Source: Callipepla californica brunnescens (taxonomy: Eukaryota; Chordata; Aves; Galliformes; Odontophoridae). From it: a stretch of 64,000 nucleotides of DNA. Of this stretch, positions 27,801-36,800 are shown piece after piece (positions within the stretch are counted from its first letter, which is position 1; every line of letters begins with the position of its first letter). The stretch covers positions 11,094,271-11,158,270 of the forward strand of contig JALIRH010000023.1 of assembly GCA_023055505.1 (NCBI GenBank). Direction: 5' to 3'. The notes under the pieces are model-generated. The model did no database searches. It saw only the letters and a program-made list of their open reading frames with translations, and was not told where the DNA came from. The position numbers and the translations under genes are program-made.

Positions 27801-30800
27801 GAGAAAGAATGAATGTGACAGGAGTTAAAAAGCACATCTGCTGGTAATTACAAAACGTTTATTACTTCCAGACCTGACAGCAAGAACGCTCCTTGCCTGC
27901 CCAAGCCTTAACAAACCATTGCTCTGCAGAAACACACACTGACAATGCTTGCTCAGCACATCTGTGGTCAAGCGCAGATCTTTTCAACTCCTTACGACTT
28001 TGCAGTTCATACACGAGCTGCACATGTCACATATGTCACTGAATACGACACTTTCACAGGCCAAGTTTTTTTATGATCCTGAACAAGGATTTCCAAGTTT
28101 CCTGTTCCTTTTCCTTTCTTACCCCTAGTACACTCATATCCTTGAAAGACTGATGGCTGAATACAGAAACACCTTTGCAAGTTCCAATTTGATGACTGAA
28201 GTCAGTCATGAAATCAGACTGTACATCCATGACACCACGCCAACTTCTTTTTCCCCTTGTAGAAGGGGATAAAGGATTACATGAGCAGGTGGGAAACAAG
28301 TATCTATGGAGCAGACTGATTAAGCCAATCAGCGGTCTGGAGCATTAAAGGAAGATGCATTATGATGACCTGGACAGAGGTTAAGTGAGGTTGTCAAGAT
28401 AGAGAGTTGACAATTTGCCTGGTGGTTACCATCTGTGAGACAGTCATGCATTTATCTATCTTTACTATATGGGAAGTGATGACATTTCTGCCTTTGCCCC
28501 TGTACAAAACTGTACCAACGTAATACATTCATTTTTCTTTGGCTTTCTTTAGCTCCAATTTTATTAACTTGTAAGAGGAAACATATCCTTTTTGATAACT
28601 TCACTCAAAACAGAAATGACACACTCGAAGCTGGTTCTCTACAAACCAGAATTATGTGGTGAGGAGAGAAAGGGAGGAAAAGGGAAAGGGAAAAGGAAAA
28701 AAGAAATAAAAGAAAGGCTATTTTCTCACAGAAATTGCATGTGAAAGGTTTTGTGTATTCATTGTATGTTAGGAGAAATCATTTATTCCCTTCGTCTATT
28801 ACCCAACAGATTATATCCTCTTCTGGCTTTATGACACAGTAAAATTAATACTGAAAACGTGAAACAACTTTACCTTTGACACCAAGAGATCTCAAAACAT
28901 AAATGGATGATCAGTTATCATACTTCAAAGTCTATTCAAACAGATAGCGTAATAGCACAAACAAAATAAATTACCAGATGTAAAGGTTTTCTTATAAGGT
29001 TTTACATTAGTAGAAAAATTGTTCCGTGCCATTTAGAGATCTTAATACTATAACAAAGACAACTGACACAAGAAACTATTTTCAGATCCCAAAGATAGGT
29101 ACGTCAGCTCTGAAACAAATCCAACAAAACACGCAATTGGGAGCACAGGATCAAGATGACTAAATGAAAACAACAAATGTTTAGGCATGCTAACCTTTCA
29201 GAAGCTCAGTCTGAAGACGTGAATTGCAGTCTAAATGCAAGTGAAGAATGAGTACTTAGCAACAAACCACAGGCGTTTTGAAAAGAGACATTACAGAGCT
29301 ATACATCAACGCTTGACTCTGTATCTGAACCTCATCAATAGCTTAGCTGTAACTGAAAACAAAATCAAGAAAAAAAATCGAATACTACAAAAACAAAATC
29401 CCCACAGAACATACCTCACAGAGGTTACACTGTTGATGAGCTTTTCAGATTGATCTGACAAGCTGGATGGAAGTATTAGTTCAACCGGCTGCAGGCGTAA
29501 AAGCCGACTCTCTAATTCTAAGCGAGATGCACAATCCCAAAAACTGTCAAAAACAACTTCTCCCGTAGTTGGTTGGATTGCCTGTCAAATAAAATAACGT
29601 ATATGCATTGGGTATTTAAACTTACAGGGAGCATTTCAGTAAAGCTAGGAAGAAAGCCGATGATGCGTAGGAAAAAAAATATATAGCATTCACACACATC
29701 AAGAAAGTGACAGATCAAAACTGCAATTATGTTCTTCAAATCTGTAATATGACAGTAAGTTCAAAAGACTATAGTAGCTTTGTCTTAGTAAACCATGATA
29801 CCTTAAAAATGTAAATGTCGCTGTTATCGTAAGTCTATCACTGCTCAAACTTTACCGCTATCAAGGACTACACAAATATGCATAAATAAAAGTACATGGA
29901 GTTCAGTTCAGTTTAGAAGCTAGCTTCCAACTTAGTCCATGCTCTTGCTGTTCTTTCTTATCTGCAGTGGGACATCCAAATGCAAACACAGTCATAAGAA
30001 ATTTTCCTCTATTTGGTTAAAACACAGCTATGTTTTCAAGAGGCATGGCAGCAAAAACAGAATTAGAAACATCCAGCTATCAATTCCCAATCTTTTCCGT
30101 AGTTTTCGGACATTATGCTGTCACAATTCAAACAAAGATGGTATCTTAGCTACACTGGACTTTGTTACAAAACAAAGTCTAAAATACAGAACAATCATGA
30201 TGATAAGACGACAACAATGGTAAAACAAAAGCCTAAAATACTGATTTTTCAGGGAAACTTACCATAACACCTATAGCAACGTCACCTTTCTTTCTGTTTT
30301 TCACATTTTCTCCATTTTCGCAAATACAGAGGAGGTAGTTATCGGGGACATCTGTTGTGACCTCCTCAACTTCTACAGAATCATCTAGCTTCAGCAAAGG
30401 GTTCACATGTAGCAAATATTAAAAAAAACAACAACACAGTACAGACTTTTGTGAATTATTTGTAGATCTTTCTAGATTTAAGTCCTTCTCAACAACATTT
30501 TGCATTCTATTGCTAGTCTGTCTATTTCACTTTTATTACTGTGACTCTTTCACTGTAGTGAATTTGAGATGACTGTCAGCATGAGGACTGAAATCACTAG
30601 TTTTACATTTCACACGGTTAAATGAGGTAGATTTCATCAGTTAATGAAAGAGCCATTCTCAGCTATGTCTGCAGGCCTCCCCATCCAATCAAGAGCAGTT
30701 ACATCTAAAGCTAGATGCCACACATGGACCGTCCCAGTGTCAGCCTCGTCTCTGCAGAACAAATGTACTTCACAGAAAGAACAAAGAACTAATATGAAAC

Positions 30801-33800
30801 AGATGAAGAGCAAGCAATACCCCCAGGTTAAAGAAAAGCACACACCTCAGAATGTGCATTAAGCTCATTCTGTTCAAAATGTGTTGCATACCAGTCACCA
30901 AAGCTGGGTTAAACTGCCTTCCTCAGTATGCCAATTGTTATAAGAGTTTATATGTACGCAAGCACGCTCCCAGGACTGTTATCTGATTCCCTGATCCTAA
31001 AAGTCACAGGCATTAATCTAACAATCCTTCTAGCTCTTGTCTAGTAAATATTAATTTGAGGGGAAAAAAAAATTGTAACAGAAATAGGGAAGAGAACAGG
31101 AAAAATAAAGACCATATGAAAAAAATTAAGAAAACAAGCTGCTTGGTAAAAAACTGTTTTCATCTTTTTGCATTTTCATTATAACCTCAATCAGGTTTTA
31201 ACTTTGTAGCTTTATTTTTCATAGTCCATTGATTTTAGTACTTTCCTTTCACTTAAATTATTGACACTAGTCAATTCTTCCTTTACACTCTTCTGAACTA
31301 CTAAGGCTAAAAGTTCTCTATCTGTTCAAACACCTAGTCGAAGACAAGACCTTCAGATACTACAGACTTGGGAAGAACACTTTGAAAATAACTACAGGAA
31401 ACACAAGCTCAGCTGTTTTACAACAAGCCTAAATCCCTGAGGAGATTAAATTTTTTATAAAGCCTGGATGATGTTTTACCACAACATAAAATCTAAGAAA
31501 TTTTATTCCCTGTCAGGTACTGACTACTTATGTTACACCCTGGTGAGAGTAATGGTATTATAGCATCTCACATGCCAAATATTAAGAAACTGAAAATAAA
31601 TTCATTGAAAAAGGATATCTTCTCCAATAAGTGTAGACTTTGTATAAAGAGCAGTCAGCTTCCGGCTGAAAAGAGAGCTTTTATTCTCACCAGCAGCCTT
31701 CAGTGCTGCAGTTTCCATTTGTTTCACTACTCCAACCTAAGGTCACAGAGAAAAGAAACATTATTTCCTTAATTATACATTATTTTTTAATATTTTTGTG
31801 ATCTTCTAAAGATGCGAAAATGGCAAACGAATTATTAAAGGTGAACAGGAAGAGCAGAGGCTAGCATCAATTCTACTAATGAGCCCAGGAAGATACAGCT
31901 TTTCCTCATGCTCTATTTTTACTGCCATCACAACTTCTGCCCCTGTGTTTCTTGACTTGTTCAGAAACAAGTTAGCTAGAGTTCAGCACTTGCAAGAGAA
32001 CGGTTGTTGCAATTAATCTGGACAAGGTCTTTTCTGATAAGCAATACAAAAAGATGTATAAAGAGGAAAGCCTCAGTTAGGGGAAGAGACCAATAACTCC
32101 ATGAAAAAAAACGAAACATGGATAAGAATGAAAAAAAAACCAGGATGTTAGAAATCTAAAGAAATAAGAGAGGGTATACATATTTTTCTTTATCAAATGC
32201 AAAGGCTGGATTACAAAGTAACTATAATAACTGTTCTAGAAAACATTTTTAAGGTACTTTTTTGTAAAACAGCAGAGAAAGCTTGAATATATTTGAATTC
32301 CACAGCATTCACTACAATAGAGAAAATGCAACAAAGGGTGAGTCAGCCATTCTACTTGCAGATACACATGATAATGAATTTCCTACTTCTCAACTCAAAA
32401 AATACTCCCAGACAGTGAATGCAAGTTATTTCAGTACTATCCTATCCTGCATAGCACGTAATTAAAAGCCAGATATGACCTTATGCCCTTTTGCTACGAG
32501 TCGTCGCACATGGACAAACAGTCTGTGAGTTGGTATACTGGCTGTCATAAAGTTATGATCCTGATGACAGTAAATGTTTAGCTCTTTAGCTGCAATCTGC
32601 AAAGTATAAGAAAAAAAGAGTCAGACAGTAGTTCAGGTCAGCTACGCTAGCTGCAGTTATGACAGAACTTCCATAAACACAAACATTACCAAAATGCAGT
32701 ACAGGAGTTCATTTCTGTGACAACACCAACCTATAACTTCAATTAGAAGCCCACTATCAAAATGGAAACGTGACAGGAAAAAGCCCAACTCTGTGGGGTC
32801 TCTCCACTGTCCTCTGTCCTCACATATCATATCAAACAGAGGCTGCAGTATCACTGACTTCATGTGTCAGATTACCATACTGCCATTTAGTGAATGCAAC
32901 ATCTGAATATGTTTCGGAACTGAACACATTAACAGCATCTGTTCTTTTCCACAAAGCTACTTTTCTTGCATCTAAGATCTTGTCTGCACCCAGGCAGTAT
33001 CAGTTTATCAACACCACTGTGTTCACTGTCTTCAAAACTGAAATAGCAGATTTTGATCTGTGCCATGGTAGTGAATTCACCGCTAGAACTGGTCCAGCTT
33101 TAACTCTCTGTCAAGTAATTGCTGTAGCACCTCAGTGTCTCGTTAGTTCTTAATAAGCAGGATAGCAAGCACAATCCTGTGATCACAGTAAAAGATGTAT
33201 GTGTAATGATTAATTTAAATTCTGCATGCAAAGATTTTTCATCTTGTTTTCAAGTATTAAAAACAGCCATAAAATTACATCCACCAGAAACCTCCTTCAG
33301 GAAATGTCCACACACTTAGTAATACCCTAACACAGTGCAAGTATTCTTCTGTAATCCTGTAAGAAAAACAAAATTACCTCTGCATCTTCTCCAAAGAAGC
33401 GATATTTGTATCCACACTCCACACACAAAACAGCATCTTTATAGCGTTTCTTCATTTCTATGAATTGAAGTTCCAGTGGAGTATAAATGGTTTTGGTTCT
33501 CCTATTGAGATTTATGTCTGAAGTATTTTCATAGTTCCTAAAAGATGCAGAAAATTGACTAAGATCACAGTGTGGCTCCTCCTGAAAATAAAAGATGGAA
33601 AAGTTAAGAATCATCAAAAAAGATTTCTCTCTCCAACTTTTATATGAGAAACTAGTGCAGAGATAACGATGTTTCCAAAAGCTATGCTAAATAAAAAAAA
33701 TCAGTCAATTCAGTACAAGCCTCAGTTTGCTATCTCAAGCACCAAAACCATGTTTCTTCTCTAATCTACACTAAGCAAGTCTAGGAAACATCACAGAATT

Positions 33801-36800
33801 ATTTATTTTTATACAGAACAATCTATATAGCAGTTTATAAAAACATAAGAGTTAAGGCTTTGAGCCCACTCTCTCTGCTGTTCATCATCTCCACTGACAT
33901 AAAGTAGCCAATGCCAGCTGAGCAACTTCAGCTTTACAACTTTGTTTTGATCTTTTTTGTAAACAAAGTGATGGATTCAGCCTTTTATAAGCGCAGTGAA
34001 CAACACTGATAAGTTAAGCTTCATTTACAGCAGAGTTCCTTCTGAACTACATAAAAACATCACGTATTAGTACAAATTATTAGGAAAAAAATACTAAGAC
34101 AATCCCAACACACATATTTTAATGGCAAACAATTTCACAAAATGTGATTGATGACACTGTGCTGTGCATCTCTGTATTCGCAAATAAACCTGGTAAACTT
34201 CAACTCTGAACAACTGTCCTATCTAGATTATAAGGAATCAACTCACTGGATGTTCAAGAGCACTGTTCAAGAGCTCAGAAGAATGACAGTACAAGTCATG
34301 CACACTGGGTCATGGGAAGGTACAAAGAACACACCCACAGAATAATGAGAAAAAAAGAACACTTGGCTGCCGTGCTGTGAATTGCAAAATTCACAGAATT
34401 GTACACAATCAAAGGATGACCCATTTGAGATGCAGACAACATAGCTCAGCTTAAACAAAGCTAAACTGCACTTGGAACTCAGATGCCCGCAGGAGTTTAG
34501 ACGTCTATTGTAATCCTCAGCATTCTACTGTAATCTCTGTTGTGATCCTCAGTCTTCAGCTGCCTTTGATCCAAGCTCTGAACCAGCACAGCAACGTGAG
34601 CACCTCATTTAATTGAGAAAACTGTTTTAAGAAAGCCTGTGAAAAAAGGCCATTAAACAAGCAAAAAATAAAAAAAATATGGAAAGTAAAAACACACGTG
34701 GAAGCTGAACTGTTGGGCCAGTTAACGTAGCAGTTCATGGAATCTGGAAGGAAAAGACTAAAGGCTGTAACTCCCAGAGAAAAAAAAAAAAAAAAAAAAA
34801 AGCAGGACAAGTATGTAAGATGAGCCATCCAAGGAAACAGAGACAAAGCCCTTTTCCTAGACTTGCTTGGCTACGTGTAATACAAAGAAAGATACTGCAA
34901 TGCTTTGCTCAGAAGGTCATGAGTCCCTACTGTCTAATAAGTATCCTAAGCAACAATCAATTACTATTCACTTTTCCTTTGCATACACGTTGCATCTCTC
35001 TCTGCATCTGATTAAAACTGTCCTTGCTTGAGATTTGGGAAAGATCTAAATGGCAATCAGAACTGATCAGCTGATTCAGGCACAGTTTGACTAAAAGCAC
35101 CCAAAGATACGAGTATGCAGTGGCAATACTGCTACAAAAAGCACACCAGTATTAGTGCATTGGAAACCTGCTCTGGAGTAGGCAGACAGCAACCCTGCAA
35201 CAGCTGGTATGTGGAAGATTACCATACTGTTCTCAAAGACAAAGTGAGACCCAATTCTGCAGAAACATCCTGCTCACAGAATGCACACCTCTACTGCTGT
35301 TACTGTAGCACACGAATTTTTAACTGCGAATCTATGCCAGGCATACGTATTGCCTCCAATGTTACCGAAGAGAAAATCAAAAAAAGATAAAAGGAAACAT
35401 GTTTTCCCTGCATGTTTCATACACGCGCACGTACAAAATTTATTTTTATAGTTCTGGCACCTATAATTGATCCTCACACAGCTACAGTACATACAAACTA
35501 AACTCGCAGATGAAGCAGAAATTAAAATCTGTCAGGCAAGTGTTTGAGAAAAGGACGTGGAGAAGGAAGAACTTTTCTGCATTCACCATGTGACCGCACC
35601 TGCATAATCTCAATCCACTATCACAACAGCAGTCCTTAGCCACAAGCTGTTTGTTTCACTCTTCTTTTTCTTCTTCTGTTCATACAGCAGTTTAACAGAG
35701 ATGGTCAAATCACCTGCTCAACCTTCCATACAGCCTCTTTCCTTCGAAAGAGCCAGATATAAAGCCTTGTTTAGGAACAGTTGAGCAACAATGCAGTAAG
35801 CAATTATAGGTCTTTTAGGACCTCAGTACTTCAGGCTGAGCAAGATGGCCCCAAAAACCATAGCCGATACATAAAGGTTTCTTCCCCAGAACAAAATGTT
35901 CACTCAAATCCCTTGTAATTAATGGAAAAGCAAGCTACTATTATACTCTTACTGACATGTATTATGGGTATCACTACAATAAGTTCTCAAGGGAACTATC
36001 TGTTATCTTCTGCACGTGAAAAGAAACGTGGGCATATTAGAGATAAATGCAACTACATTAAGCTACATTTCAGCAACAGTTCTGAATAACATTTTGCAAA
36101 GACAGCCTGTTGGGATTTCATGGCCTCTGTCAGAACTGATGGAACAAAATGAAAGCCATGTAAAGGACCACAATGAACAACTGTTGATACAGTACCACAG
36201 GTTAACCCATAATTACAAGACACGTTGCCAGTGTTGATGCTGCCTCATCACTGCCTACTAAAACCATGCACCATTTAATGATACCCCTGAAGAACATGGC
36301 TCTAAAGACAGTTCTGCTCACTGTGCTATGAGTTCTGGGGTAACACCCACACACAAACGCTCACCTGTTGTATGGTGCCACGCTATTTAATGACAGAATG
36401 TAAAAGATGTTATAAGTAAAAGAAGTCTTGTGCCAAAGTTTGCTTTTTTAAACCAGAAAAAAGTCATCTGCATCACACTAGATAAAAGCTCAACGTACCT
36501 TCTGAGCAGCCTTTGGGCCAGTGTCCCCAGACACAGGAGGATTTTTTGGTTCCAGGCTTCTCCCAAAAATACTGGGACACTTCTGCAAAATCACCGACTG
36601 TTTCTCCTGAAAACTGTCCTCCTGGACTCTGTTACATGGCTGGTCTGAATCACTGCAGAATTGCCTCAGTCTGTCTAGAGTTTGTAAACATATGTGGGGC
36701 TTTTCACACATCTGAGGTTCTTCTTCAGTAAAAATACAAAACAAAAAAAGTTAGTGAACTATTTTCTAAAAGAGAACATCTATTAGAATGACCTCAGCCA

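Larger units (their letters stand above)
5202..29414 (-). other. MSH3 intron 8 (24.2 kb)
   Basis: A single intron fills 24,213 nt between exons 8 and 9, with a GTATGT donor and a TTTTCAG acceptor. It is AT-rich, with only short chance reading frames on both strands. Recognisable content is CR1 fragments near 10.4, 16.0, 19.5-20.1 and 24.3 kb, a GT microsatellite, a 24-bp duplication and a polypurine tract. The other stretches longer than 300 bases hold nothing I recognise. Confidence 0.85.

Noticed and set aside
30400..30430. Ordinary GT-AG acceptor for MSH3 exon 7
   Set aside because: The only AG at the exon 7 boundary would break phase with exon 6. The TGCTAC|ATG boundary with an ATATCCTT donor gives the correct protein, so the AT-AC reading was kept.
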